Part shown: positions 33,695-41,237 of the stretch, piece after piece
Numbering within the stretch: position 1 is the stretch's first letter
Layout: each line of letters opens with the position of its first letter
NCBI GenBank assembly: GCA_003249555.1
Contig: QKIQ01000085.1
Location: 1 to 64,000, forward strand
Direction: 5' to 3'
Origin: Clostridia bacterium
GTDB lineage: Bacteria; Bacillota; Clostridia; Christensenellales; SZUA-584
Length of the DNA stretch: 64,000 bases
Program-made: the position numbers and the translations under genes
The notes under the pieces: generated by a model
The model's input: the letters and a program-made list of their open reading frames with translations, nothing else
Told to the model about the DNA's origin: nothing
The model's database searches: none

Positions 33695-33955
33695 TCAGAG
33701 ACCGGCATCGTCCAGAGGCGGCAACCCCGCATCGTCCGTGGTATTTGATGGCTCGTCATCATCATTGCCAAATAACAAATCGAGCGTTTCAGTTAAATTG
33801 TAAGACTTCACTTTTTTGATAGCGCGAAGAGTTACTTTTAGCTGAATCTCTGCTTTCAGCAGCTCTTCAAACCGCTGTGCGCTGATTGTTGTAACGTCCT
33901 GATCTGCACACAAAAGTCCTTCTTGAATCGTGGCTGTTTCCGAAGTGTTAACCAT
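33695..33955 (-). CDS. Small acidic hypothetical protein
   Basis: 86 residues: MVNTSETATIQEGLL, a helical middle (RFEELLKAEIQLKVTLRAIKK) and an Asp-rich end (FGNDDDEPSNTTDDAGL). Unknown family. The 95-nt gap downstream (33,600-33,694) holds a - strand hairpin GGGGTCGGC-ACAG-GCTGGCCCC without a T run. Confidence 0.55.
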   Translation of the reverse strand: MVNTSETATIQEGLLCADQDVTTISAQRFEELLKAEIQLKVTLRAIKKVKSYNLTETLDLLFGNDDDEPSNTTDDAGLPPLDDAGL

Positions 33956-33970
33956 GTAGAATCTCCTTTC

Positions 33971-34249
33971 TTAAAGATAGCTTTTTCCGAACACCTGCAT
34001 GAATCTGTTCCGCCCATACAGCTGCTCAAATCGCTTTTGGGTTTCCTGTTTAATCTGCAGATCAAGCTTGCTGTCAAAATGTACGCCGCGGTCACTCATG
34101 TTGTGGTAGTCTGCGCGAAGCCATATCCAGCAGCCCCATTTATCTGAAGCTTTGCGGCGGCATCCATCGAATACGTGATGACAGTGAAGTCCGCTGACGC
34201 TGCCGGTTATGTAGCATTCCTTTTTTTCCTGCATGATGCTATCTGCCAT
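33971..34249 (-). CDS. HNH/recombination-nuclease-like small protein
   Basis: Start set at ATG 34249 (GGGAGG upstream). 92 residues. The pattern CYITGSVSGLHCHHVFDGCR, then ASDKWGCWIWLRADYHN and YGRNRFMQVFGKSYL at the end, looks like a compact HNH-type (beta-beta-alpha-metal) domain found beside NinB-like genes in Firmicute phages. It overlaps the preceding gene by 11 nt. Nuclease activity is inferred. Confidence 0.6.
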   Translation of the reverse strand: MADSIMQEKKECYITGSVSGLHCHHVFDGCRRKASDKWGCWIWLRADYHNMSDRGVHFDSKLDLQIKQETQKRFEQLYGRNRFMQVFGKSYL

Positions 34250-34778
34250 TGTCTGCCTCCCATAACGCTTTCTGCCGGGCAAGCTCTTCCGGTGTCTCAA
34301 CCTCAATGCCGAGTTCTTGAGCTTCGTACCGGGCGCCATCTATGAGGCGGTACATTTCTTTAGTATCCATATGTCTTGTCCGCTTGTAGACCAAATAGCA
34401 GTTGAATGTCACGCCATTCTCCACGCGTGTATCGAAGCACTTTGTATAAGGATAGATCGTTTTGATATCTACGGCCTCTGGCAGCTTCAGGCCAACGGTT
34501 GCACCGTCACCGTATTTTGCGAGGGCTCCGTACTCACAGACCAGACGCGCCTTGACTTCCTCTTCTCCCAGGCATTGAGCTTCGGCGATTTTGCTTCGTA
34601 GCACATGGAAATAAGAATTGGCAGTCTTTGACCTGATCTCGCGAAACTTTTTGATATCCACGCTTACATCGACTTCCTTGAGACTGTCGAACGTCTGGCG
34701 GAAATCTTTGTCGAGCTCAATTGTGATGCGCTGTTTCCGATTAAGGCCGAACGACAGATCAATCAGTTTGCCTTTCAT
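34239..34778 (-). CDS. NinB/Orf-like phage recombination protein
   Basis: 179 residues: beta N-terminus (IDLSFGLNRKQRITIELD), IRSKTANSYFHVLRSKIAEA, and a C-terminal MDTKEMYRLIDGARYEAQEL...IEVETPEELARQKALWE. The RHMDTKEM and terminal helix resemble the NinB (YbcN) and Orf group, which load recombinases on ssDNA. Context (ssDNA-binding protein, AAA ATPase, HNH) supports a recombination role. Confidence 0.6.
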   Translation of the reverse strand: MKGKLIDLSFGLNRKQRITIELDKDFRQTFDSLKEVDVSVDIKKFREIRSKTANSYFHVLRSKIAEAQCLGEEEVKARLVCEYGALAKYGDGATVGLKLPEAVDIKTIYPYTKCFDTRVENGVTFNCYLVYKRTRHMDTKEMYRLIDGARYEAQELGIEVETPEELARQKALWEADNGR

Positions 34779-34796
34779 GTATCCTCATCCTCGTTC

Positions 34797-35360
34797 TCAG
34801 AACGGCATATGTTCGTCGTCCGGCGGACCGTAGTCAGGTTCAAAATCCAGATCGTTATACATATCTTGTTTTTTGTTTAAAAGCTTATCTTCTGGAATAG
34901 TGAACTCGCCACTTCTTATGACCTGAACCGAGCGTGGCTGAAATGGCTTTGTGGAGAATGCTGTGCCGCCTTTTGTCTTTTGGTACTCCTCACGCCGAAA
35001 GAGCATCCCAATCAGTTTCCCTTTGAGCTTTTGTTCGTCAAAGTCCCATGTAAAGTTGTTGCTCTTTTCAATGTCCTGTACGAGCCCTTTAAAAAAACCA
35101 GCGGACTCAGGCGTAAGCATTTGATAGTATTTGCACCCCCACTTCTTTTCCTCGCGCGTGTCTGCCCTGTATGCTTTCATAAAGAAGTCTTTGTGTTCGC
35201 CCTCAGCGACATCAAGCAATAACTCAAGCATCGGTTTTTGCTTTTTGGAGAGAGTTTCTTTTGCGCCCATGATCTTGAGCACATGTCCCCCCGCAGGCAG
35301 TTCTTGGCGCTCACCAGTAACAACCTTCGCAGCATCGTAACCTTCCGGTTTCGTAATCAT
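34797..35360 (-). CDS. DUF669-like ssDNA-binding protein
   Basis: 187 residues. The core (AGGHVLKIMGAKETLSKKQK, LELLLDVAEGEHKDFFMKAY, FKGLVQDIEKSNNFTWDF) resembles phage DUF669/SSB-like proteins with an OB fold. The C-terminus ends DDEHMPF, an acidic tip with a final Pro-Phe as in SSB proteins, where it recruits partners. It follows the AAA ATPase by a 4-nt overlap. Confidence 0.7.
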   Translation of the reverse strand: MITKPEGYDAAKVVTGERQELPAGGHVLKIMGAKETLSKKQKPMLELLLDVAEGEHKDFFMKAYRADTREEKKWGCKYYQMLTPESAGFFKGLVQDIEKSNNFTWDFDEQKLKGKLIGMLFRREEYQKTKGGTAFSTKPFQPRSVQVIRSGEFTIPEDKLLNKKQDMYNDLDFEPDYGPPDDEHMPF

Positions 35361-35986
35361 TTCGCACCTCCGAGGTTGTAGTATTCGCGGATAGTGTCAT
35401 CGACTAGCTTTAAGTCGTTTTCGATCTCTTCCGGAAACATATCCATCGGCGTTTTTGCTATGTCAAAGCCGTCGGACTGAGTTTTGAAAATATGCCGCCC
35501 ATCCACCAACGCGCTTCTCAAGACAATCGTGAACATTCCCTCGATGCAGACCTTTTCATCTAGCATCTTTCCGATTGTCTTAGGCTTGACTTCTCCAAAG
35601 TCGTTCTTCTCTTCATGCATCATGAAATACACGATCTTTTGTGGTGGCAATTTGTCAGCAACAAACCGTATCAAAGCCCAAAAGCTATCTCCAATATCGT
35701 TGTAGAACGAGAAGATTGCGTTGCCAGCACCGGATGAAGAATGGCCGCGCATAAAAGCGTTCGTCATGAGGTACCCAGAATCGTCAATCACTATGCTCAA
35801 GGCTGCTGATTTGGCAATTATGCTTTTGATGTTTTTGTAATCGTCTGTGATCGCGCAGGGCAATGTATTTTTGAACGGCATCGGTTTGCCGAGCACGTTT
35901 ATGATGCCAATGTTTTCTTTGAAATTGCGTAGGCTTGTTGATTTTCCGCTGCCGCTTTTACCGATTATCAGAATAGGCAATCCCAT
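35357..35986 (-). CDS. Phage AAA/RecA-like ATPase (Sak4-like)
   Basis: Start set at ATG 35986 (GGAGGATATCAAT). 209 residues. Walker A LIIGKSGSGKSTSLRNF at the very start, Walker B LSIVIDDSGYLM, and KIVYFMMHEEKN as a later strand. Small AAA_24/Sak4-type ATPases paired with DUF669-like SSB carry out single-strand annealing or recombination in phages. Overlaps the DUF1351-like gene by 29 nt. Confidence 0.7.
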   Translation of the reverse strand: MGLPILIIGKSGSGKSTSLRNFKENIGIINVLGKPMPFKNTLPCAITDDYKNIKSIIAKSAALSIVIDDSGYLMTNAFMRGHSSSGAGNAIFSFYNDIGDSFWALIRFVADKLPPQKIVYFMMHEEKNDFGEVKPKTIGKMLDEKVCIEGMFTIVLRSALVDGRHIFKTQSDGFDIAKTPMDMFPEEIENDLKLVDDTIREYYNLGGAK

Positions 35987-37247
35987 ATTGATATCCTCCA
36001 AACATAAGATTCTGTTCGAGCGCCTGTATGCGCTCCGGTGTGTCGGTGATCGTAATAACCACCGTCTTTTTACCGTCGTTTCTCGCAGGGGCGTTGACTG
36101 AATTTCCCGTTCCAAATCCGGCGAAAAGCTGTGCATCTCCAGCCAGTGGAGCAACAGGTTTGAATGTAACCGTATCGGCAGGTATGGTATTTATCATCTC
36201 TTCCGGTACCGTGAAACCCGTCTGTGCGCTCTCTGTTTTCATAGGAACCTGCTCAACTTTTGCAGCCGCTGCTTTCTCGGCACGGATGCGCTCAGCCTCT
36301 GCTTGCCGCTCCTTTTCTGCTTCTATTTCCTTGTGCCGATTAATTACCGTGGTGATGGCGCTCGCTACATTGAGAGATTTGCAATACTCGACAAAGATTT
36401 CGTTGCGGTATTCCTGTGTGTCGATCAGCGCCTTGTCATCCACAGCCTTGTCCACCTTTGCGGCAATCGTTTTTCTAAGCGCCGTCTCAGTATCGGAGAG
36501 TCCAATTTTTAATCCGAGCCGATCAAATGTAAGAAACTCGACGTTTTTGCCGTTCGTGTATTTGGCGAAGTGTTCACGAGCGATGTCTTCTTTTTTCTTT
36601 TTTTGAGCGTTTTCAACCACCGCTATTCTTTCGCCAAGCGTCTTGTTCGCAAGATCAAAAATATCCTTCACTGTTTTGCAAGTCTGGTTGTATGCCTCTA
36701 TTGGTTTCATGACTATGCATCTTGCTTTTGAACAAACCTCAATATAATCGTCCTTGCTATGATTAAGAAGTGCGCGAATCTTTTTGATCTTTCCGACAGT
36801 TTCATCGTTGACTTCCAGCGCCAGCGCCTCGTCAACCTTGGCTTGAATCTTCGGCTTTATCTGTTCGATGCGATTGCTTATGGCTGGCAATTGCTCAACA
36901 GTTACAAGCTCAATGTTATCCTCAAACAGTATCAACGCTTGCTCTGGATTTTTTTCATTGTCCCCCACAGTCACCGGAGCTGAAGAATCATCGCAATCTT
37001 GTTGAAAATATGTTGATCCGTTTTCCTTTTCCACTAATGTGGTAATGACTTTGAGCTTTGGCAGAATGGCTTTATCAATCGAGTTTTCCGGTATGTCGAG
37101 TTCGGCCACCATAGCTTCCCGTTCTCCTCGTGAGGTTGGCGCCATCACAATATCGCCCACTTCGACAGGCAAATCACAAAAATACGTATACGTTTTTCCG
37201 GCATATTTTTGTGAATCGTTTTTGTACTTTACGCTAACTAATCTCAT
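35958..37247 (-). CDS. DUF1351-like phage protein
   Basis: 429 residues. Residues 1-60 form a small PriA-N-like beta domain (RLVSVKYKNDSQKYAGKTYT, PVEVGDIVMAPTS). About 120-300 is a long coiled coil (PAISNRIEQIKPKIQAKVDE, IRALLNHSKDDYIEVC), the pattern of DUF1351 proteins in Firmicute recombination modules. A helix rich in Glu/Arg/Ala follows, then a C-terminal beta part. Likely helps organise the recombination proteins downstream. Confidence 0.6.
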   Translation of the reverse strand: MRLVSVKYKNDSQKYAGKTYTYFCDLPVEVGDIVMAPTSRGEREAMVAELDIPENSIDKAILPKLKVITTLVEKENGSTYFQQDCDDSSAPVTVGDNEKNPEQALILFEDNIELVTVEQLPAISNRIEQIKPKIQAKVDEALALEVNDETVGKIKKIRALLNHSKDDYIEVCSKARCIVMKPIEAYNQTCKTVKDIFDLANKTLGERIAVVENAQKKKKEDIAREHFAKYTNGKNVEFLTFDRLGLKIGLSDTETALRKTIAAKVDKAVDDKALIDTQEYRNEIFVEYCKSLNVASAITTVINRHKEIEAEKERQAEAERIRAEKAAAAKVEQVPMKTESAQTGFTVPEEMINTIPADTVTFKPVAPLAGDAQLFAGFGTGNSVNAPARNDGKKTVVITITDTPERIQALEQNLMFGGYQYGIAYSDNR

Positions 37248-37614
37248 TCGCTTTCCTTTCTTTAATTTGCTGGCGTACTATATCTGTAAGCCATTCCTGT
37301 ATTGTTTTCTCTCCAATGATTTCAAGCAGCGCCGCCATCTCTTCATCTTCCAATCGGCCTGTGATGCGAGCCGTGAGGCGGTGCCGACCATCACGTTGCT
37401 TCTTGGCTTTCGGCAGCAGCTCCGGAGCGTATTCACGATACAGAGCATTCAAAGCCGCTCGTTTGATGTTCACGCCATAATCATTGTCGCGGCAGCATTT
37501 GGTCACCACCGTCTTGTCAAACTTGGGATGAAAGCGCTTAACGACTTCAACCACCTGATGCTGCGATAGTTTTTTTGCATGCATGAGTTCTCGCAATTCA
37601 TCTGCTATAGCCAC
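37234..37614 (-). CDS. Hypothetical phage DNA-binding-like protein
   Basis: Start chosen at GTG 37614 because GGAGGAGG lies 8 nt upstream; longer in-frame starts to 37710 lack a good site. 126 residues: ADELRELMHAKKLSQHQVVE then FDKTVVTKCCRDNDYG, an HTH-like pattern, and a helical end (WLTDIVRQQIKERKANE). Overlaps the next gene's start. Regulatory role is a guess. Confidence 0.55.
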   Translation of the reverse strand: MAIADELRELMHAKKLSQHQVVEVVKRFHPKFDKTVVTKCCRDNDYGVNIKRAALNALYREYAPELLPKAKKQRDGRHRLTARITGRLEDEEMAALLEIIGEKTIQEWLTDIVRQQIKERKANEIS

Positions 37615-37738
37615 AAGCGCACCTCCTCCCGGCCTTGACATCCTTTTTGTGCGTTGGTACACAGACTGTAGACGTTTTATGTCGAGGTTGATCCCATTGC
37701 GTTGGGACATCCTCTTTTTTTGTGCTAGGGCCTCTCAT
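37598..37738 (-). CDS. Small basic phage protein
   Basis: 46 residues from ATG 37738 with a strong AAAGGAGGTCTT. Begins MRGPSTKKEDVPTQWDQPRH and ends CACGYSR; Lys/Arg/His-rich. Translation is probably coupled to the downstream GTG start at 37614. No function assigned. Confidence 0.6.
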   Translation of the reverse strand: MRGPSTKKEDVPTQWDQPRHKTSTVCVPTHKKDVKAGRRCACGYSR

Positions 37739-37771
37739 AAGACCTCCTTTCTCCGCTGTTCAATGCTCAAT

Positions 37772-38005
37772 CTATTCGATAACTTCATGGCAACGGAATC
37801 CATGCCATGTGTGCTCCGGATCCATTTCACGCCACCGTTTCTCGTCGTAGAAAAACGAGCAGTTTATAACGTTTGGGTTTCGATCCGGGAATCTGGCTCT
37901 AAATTTCTCGTGTGCTTCACTCCAATCGGCCGCGTGAACCTCAACCCAGCCGTTCTGATATGGGAACCTCTCATCGCTGCCGAATGTATAGAAAAACTTT
38001 GGCAT
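37772..38005 (-). CDS. Small hypothetical phage protein
   Basis: 77 residues from ATG 38005 (AAAGGAGGATGCG). Aromatic and charged: MPKFFYTFGSDERFPYQNGW, then WSEAHEKFRARFPDRNPNVI and FFYDEKRWREMDPEHTW. It is the first gene after the structured non-coding region, whose last hairpin ends about 20 nt before the ribosome site, so they may share a transcript. Confidence 0.65.
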   Translation of the reverse strand: MPKFFYTFGSDERFPYQNGWVEVHAADWSEAHEKFRARFPDRNPNVINCSFFYDEKRWREMDPEHTWHGFRCHEVIE

Positions 38006-38030
38006 CGCATCCTCCTTTCTTCTTTGTGTC

Positions 38031-38478
38031 CAGCACGGGCGCAGCTGTCTTTTCTCATGCTTGCCTTTGCGCCCATACCGGTCTGTCCCAATACCCGCCA
38101 TTGGCGGTGGTGGCGAACGCGAGAGTTTCCCCTCACGTAAGCGCTGGCTTGTCCATCCTTTTCTCGCTGGAGGTTGGCGGGCTATTACCTTTGCGCTTCG
38201 CCATGACTTGGGCGGTTTACACGGCCCTTTGACCGCCCGTGTTTATCCTGCGCGATTGATGACCGAGCACAGGGCTAACGCTGGTGGGGAGGTGAGCCTT
38301 CCACTCACGCGGCGTTGGTGTGTCGCAACCGGCTGTCAGGCCGAACGCTGGTTTATCCACTCCCCATGTTGAGCCGATTCTCACGGCTCTGCGGCTTTAC
38401 GTACTTACTCCGCTAAACGCCCGTCTTTCCGAGTGTCGGCCATCTTTCAGGCTCCGCTTAGAAATGCATCCCTATCGG
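38031..38478 (-). ncRNA. Candidate large structured non-coding RNA
   Basis: About 450 GC-rich nt without a credible ORF on the - strand, but with many perfect complementary blocks: GGGCGCA/TGCGCCC (38037-38043 with 38068-38074), CCCGCCA/TGGCGGG (38094-38100 with 38175-38181) enclosing GCGAGA/TCTCGC (38119-38124 with 38162-38167), GGGCGGT/ACCGCCC (38210-38216 with 38232-38238), AACGC/GCGTT (38277-38281 with 38312-38316) enclosing GTGAG/CTCAC (38292-38296 with 38304-38308), GAGCCG/CGGCTC (38371-38376 with 38384-38389). It directly follows a tRNA-like gene. Large phage RNAs such as GOLLD and ROOL are known to lie beside tRNAs. Family membership is not shown; strand is inferred from the tRNA and lytic genes. 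Confidence 0.6.
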
Positions 38479-38479
38479 G

Positions 38480-38572
38480 TGGTGGAGAGAGAAGGACTCG
38501 AACCTTCACGCGTTTGTTCAATTCGCACACGATGTACCGTCGTGCTGCATCTACCTGTTTCGCCATCTCTCC
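38480..38572 (-). tRNA. Phage type II tRNA-like gene with unusual anticodon loop
   Basis: Acceptor GGAGAGA/TCTCTCC is perfect, followed by A and an encoded CCA. The T arm is GAAGG-TTCGAGT-CCTTC. The D arm has the GG and TAGA features of Leu-type tRNAs, and there is a long variable arm. The anticodon stem CACGA/TCGTG is perfect, but the loop reads CGGTACA, so position 33 is G instead of the near-universal U. Read by position the anticodon would be GTA (Tyr). Identity is uncertain; it may be a non-decoding tRNA mimic. Confidence 0.7.
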
Positions 38573-38604
38573 ACGTCGGCGACCCACTGGCCGCCGTTTC
38601 AAAA

Positions 38605-38796
38605 TCACGCCATTATGTCTGCGATGCTGTGTCTCTTCCTTGGATCAGTGGCATGGCGCATAGCAGTGTATGCCTTTTGCCCGTATTTCTTTTGTTGCAT
38701 TCCTGTCCATATGTCGCGCATCCCTTTGTTGCCATACTTTGCGCGAAGCTGATTTCTTCTCGTTGATCTGGTGATGATATGTATAGGTGTTTTCAT
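38605..38796 (-). CDS. Small basic phage protein
   Basis: 63 residues with a strong GGAGGTCGCAA before ATG 38796. Highly basic: MKTPIHIITRSTRRNQLRAK, MRDIWTGMQQKKYGQKAYTA, DPRKRHSIADI. It lies directly upstream of the tRNA-like gene. Nucleic-acid or RNA binding is conceivable from charge, unproven. Confidence 0.6.
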   Translation of the reverse strand: MKTPIHIITRSTRRNQLRAKYGNKGMRDIWTGMQQKKYGQKAYTAMRHATDPRKRHSIADIMA

Positions 38797-38853
38797 TTGC
38801 GACCTCCGATAAATTTGTGAAGCTTTTGAGGTTGGTTACTCTTTCGCCCCATG

Positions 38854-38879
38854 ACCGGCTTGTGTAGCGTCAAGCCGGT
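38854..38879. repeat. Perfect inverted repeat in early leader
   Basis: ACCGGCTT / AAGCCGGT with a 10-nt loop between two early genes. There is no T run on either side, so a simple terminator is unlikely; it may be an RNA processing hairpin or a protein site. Confidence 0.6.
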
Positions 38880-38925
38880 GATATAATGTGATAAGACTGT
38901 AAAGATCCTTTCTCCCTTTCGGGTG

Positions 38926-39186
38926 TTATTTGAAATATAATTTGCGGAGCGCGGTGCGTGGCTGCCCACCGGGCACGCTTTTATATGCGCGTGCCGAATA
39001 CGTCCGTTCCGCTTGCTTGTCCTTTTTCTCGAATCTGGCAAGAATCACACAGGCCAGAACGAATATGCTTATCAACAATACCACTCCCCAAAATGTTTCT
39101 TTTGAAATCAGATAAAGCAGTATTATTGATACAGCGCCAGCCACAATGACGATAAGCCACAACATGCGTTTCATAGCCTTTTTCAT
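38926..39186 (-). CDS. Small two-span membrane protein
   Basis: 86 residues, AGAGGTATCGAG before the start. Two hydrophobic segments (WLIVIVAGAVSIILLYLI; FWGVVLLISIFVLACVILA) and a charged tail (RFEKKDKQAERTYSARAYKS). Early phage genes of this type can alter the host membrane. No family known. Confidence 0.6.
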   Translation of the reverse strand: MKKAMKRMLWLIVIVAGAVSIILLYLISKETFWGVVLLISIFVLACVILARFEKKDKQAERTYSARAYKSVPGGQPRTALRKLYFK

Positions 39187-39228
39187 CTCGATACCTCTCT
39201 TAATTTCTTAAACTGTGCTTCTTGCCGC

Positions 39229-39423
39229 TCATCTCGCGTATTTGTACTGTCTGCGGTGTTCCTGTTCTCTCCACTTTTCAAAAGCGGGGATATCGATGTA
39301 CCATCTACCGCCAAGTTTGTATGCCGGAAAACCATGCGTGTGAATCAGCTGATCCACGCTTCGACGCGGCATGTTGTAAGACTCAATAAATTGGGGTAAT
39401 GACATTTGCTTCACATTAGCCAT
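39229..39423 (-). CDS. Excisionase-like HTH protein
   Basis: Start set at ATG 39423 (ATAGGAGCAACC). 64 residues: MSLPQFIESYNMPRRSVDQL then HGFPAYKLGGRWYIDIPAFE, the HTH_17 (excisionase family) pattern with its FPAYK.GGRW wing. It lies among the first lytic genes and probably bends DNA for excision, working with the integrase at 41,858, or acts as a regulator. Confidence 0.7.
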   Translation of the reverse strand: MANVKQMSLPQFIESYNMPRRSVDQLIHTHGFPAYKLGGRWYIDIPAFEKWREQEHRRQYKYAR

Positions 39424-39434
39424 GGTTGCTCCTA

Positions 39435-39875
39435 TCATTGGTTATTGCTTTGTTTTCGCAAACTTAAGCGCCATACGATTTCGTCCAGTGTGCAGCATAT
39501 CTCGTCATACCGTGCCCGCTCGTGGCCATCGATAATGCCATCACAACCGATATCTATTAAATCATCGCGGCACTTGATAAATTCCGTGACATCACGTTGT
39601 AATTGCAATATGGCTTCGGGAAGATTTTTCTTGTCGAGTGACGGAAATATCATTCGCGCAGCCTCAGATTTGTACATCAGGTGGTCATAAGCGAGATCAG
39701 GGCTTTCGTAAATGTGCGACATCCTGCATGCGACTTCATCAGGTGGTATTGTCTGGCCTGTTTCATAAGCTCGAACGCTCTCTACGGATGTAGGTATCAG
39801 TTCAGCTACTTGTTCTTGCGTGAAATTAGTCTTAAGTCTGGCAATTTTATAGATGTTTTGGCAATGCTTCTGCAT
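39435..39875 (-). CDS. XRE-family transcriptional regulator
   Basis: 146 residues. N-terminal HTH (RLKTNFTQEQVAELIPTSVE, then VRAYETGQTIPPDEVACRMS). The C-terminal half is helical (LPEAILQLQRDVTEFIKCRD). It follows the Cro-like gene in the early lytic operon and may be an antirepressor or second regulator. Confidence 0.7.
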   Translation of the reverse strand: MQKHCQNIYKIARLKTNFTQEQVAELIPTSVESVRAYETGQTIPPDEVACRMSHIYESPDLAYDHLMYKSEAARMIFPSLDKKNLPEAILQLQRDVTEFIKCRDDLIDIGCDGIIDGHERARYDEICCTLDEIVWRLSLRKQSNNQ

Positions 39876-39929
39876 GGTTTTATCCCCCGTATATTGATAA
39901 AATTTTGGTATAAAGATGAGGAGGTGGTT

Positions 39930-40154
39930 TCAGTGTTTCAGCGAAAAGAACTTGATAAGTGCTTGTTCCTCGGTCAGCCCAAGAACTTCACCGATGCGGA
40001 TTGCAAGCTGCGTACTAGGCGATCGATCGCCATTCTCGATATAACGGATATAGATATCTGTCACATCCACGGCAATTGCCAGCTCCGTAACGCTCATATT
40101 TTTTTCCTCCCGTAGTTCTTTCAACCATGGCCTTGGTGTGGGTATGCGTCTCAA
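39930..40154 (-). CDS. Cro-like XRE regulator
   Basis: 74 residues, a bare XRE HTH (WLKELREEKNMSVTELAIAV, IYIRYIENGDRSPSTQLAIR). First gene of the lytic operon, divergent from the repressor across 190 bp of control DNA, which is the position of Cro. Confidence 0.75.
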   Translation of the reverse strand: MRRIPTPRPWLKELREEKNMSVTELAIAVDVTDIYIRYIENGDRSPSTQLAIRIGEVLGLTEEQALIKFFSLKH

Positions 40155-40346
40155 CTATAATTCCCTCCTTACTTTTATTGCCTTTGCGGCTTTGGTGTGC
40201 TAAAGTATAAACAAACTGTTTTGTTTTGCTGATTTCAGGCACCCTCGTTGTGCGGCGCCTGTGTAACTTAATGTTTGTTATGGGTGTAGTGTAACTCGTA
40301 ATTACGTGCCTGTCAACACTTATTTAAGAGTTTTTTTGAGGTTACT
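40155..40346. promoter_or_regulatory. Divergent lysogeny/lytic control region
   Basis: Between Cro-like (-) and repressor (+). On the - strand a TATACT -10 lies at 40204-40209, inside TAAAGTATAAAC, which recurs at 20,650. On the + strand a weak TTGTTA (40275-40280) and TAATTA (40299-40304), spacing 18, may serve the repressor. AACAAAC and GTTTGTT form an inverted pair across the region, and CAGGC...GCCTG forms a small stem. Operators probably lie here but are not certain. Confidence 0.5.
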
Positions 40347-40682
40347 ATGAGAATAATTGATCGCGTAGATGAGGTTATAAAAGAAAAAGGCTTAACTGCA
40401 AAGGAGCTTGCCCAAAACATAGGCGTATCAACCGGCAATGTAACCGACTGGCGAAAAGGAAGGTCGAAACCGTCCGCAGAAGTTGTGGCAAAGATTGCAC
40501 GATATTTAGGCGTGTCTACAGATTATTTGCATGGACTCTCGGATGAGCGCAATTCTACAGCCTCCCCTTCTGTAGTTGCTTTTCATAAAAATACCCCGGG
40601 CGATTTTACTGAAGATGAAAAAGAGGAGATAAGCAATTTCATTGAATTTTTGATAAGCAAGCGCGATAAAAAAGATAATTAG
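40347..40682 (+). CDS. CI-like repressor (XRE family, no peptidase domain)
   Basis: 111 residues. HTH in the first 70 residues (VIKEKGLTAKELAQNIGVST, WRKGRSKPSAEVVAKIARYL) and a helical, acidic C-terminus. GAGG precedes the ATG. It lacks the self-cleaving C-terminal domain of lambda CI; the next gene encodes an ImmA-like peptidase, so induction probably goes through that partner, as in ICEBs1/phi105-type systems. Confidence 0.8.
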   Translation: MRIIDRVDEVIKEKGLTAKELAQNIGVSTGNVTDWRKGRSKPSAEVVAKIARYLGVSTDYLHGLSDERNSTASPSVVAFHKNTPGDFTEDEKEEISNFIEFLISKRDKKDN

Positions 40683-40784
40683 CGCTTTTATACAGAGTGT
40701 TGCACAACATCTAGCGGGTTTACATTGGCGTGTTTTACCAGTATGATTATAGAACACACATTCGCATCAAGAAGGTACACGCCA

Positions 40785-41228
40785 ATGACTGCAAACGAAA
40801 CCCTTGAGCAAATCATTGTTGACGAAGGCATATGCGTCACCGAAAAGAATAACATCCCAAAATGCCTTGACGGACTCTATTGTGAATACGGAAATGAGAA
40901 GATTATTTGCTTGCGCTCTGGTATGCCGTCAAACAAACGTCTTTGCGTTCTGGCGGAGGAATACGCGCACATGGTCACGTCTTGGGGTGATGCCCAAGAG
41001 ATGGACACCTCAAGCATGGGTAAGCAGGAAGCCCGCGCCATTGCGTACGCGATAGAGCTTGTTGTTCCAATCGAAAGGCTTTATGAAGCGCGTGAAGCCG
41101 GGGTATGTAACGCTTATGAATGCGCTGAATGTTTGGGAGTGACGGGAGAGTTTTTGACTTGGGTTTTTGCTTATTACGAAGCTAAGATACCAGGCTTTAG
41201 AGAGTTTTTTATTAAAAGTGAAAGATAG
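40785..41228 (+). CDS. ImmA/IrrE-like metallopeptidase
   Basis: Start set at ATG 40785 (AAGGTACACGCCA upstream); an in-frame extension to 40725 is possible. 147 residues. The active-site region reads LCVLAEEYAHMVTSWGDA, so the usual HExxH is EExxH as in other phage relatives. Such proteins cleave or bind their paired repressor on induction. It follows the repressor directly. Confidence 0.7.
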   Translation: MTANETLEQIIVDEGICVTEKNNIPKCLDGLYCEYGNEKIICLRSGMPSNKRLCVLAEEYAHMVTSWGDAQEMDTSSMGKQEARAIAYAIELVVPIERLYEAREAGVCNAYECAECLGVTGEFLTWVFAYYEAKIPGFREFFIKSER

Positions 41229-41237
41229 GTATTTGAA

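Noticed and set aside
38061-38766. Plus-strand ORFs of about 100-150 codons over the structured region
   Set aside because: No ribosome site, biased composition forced by GC-rich inverted repeats, and overlap with a clear tRNA shape on the other strand.
38793-39041. Minus-strand ORF of 82 codons
   Set aside because: Overlaps the convincing membrane protein gene in another frame, lacks a ribosome site and crosses a perfect hairpin.
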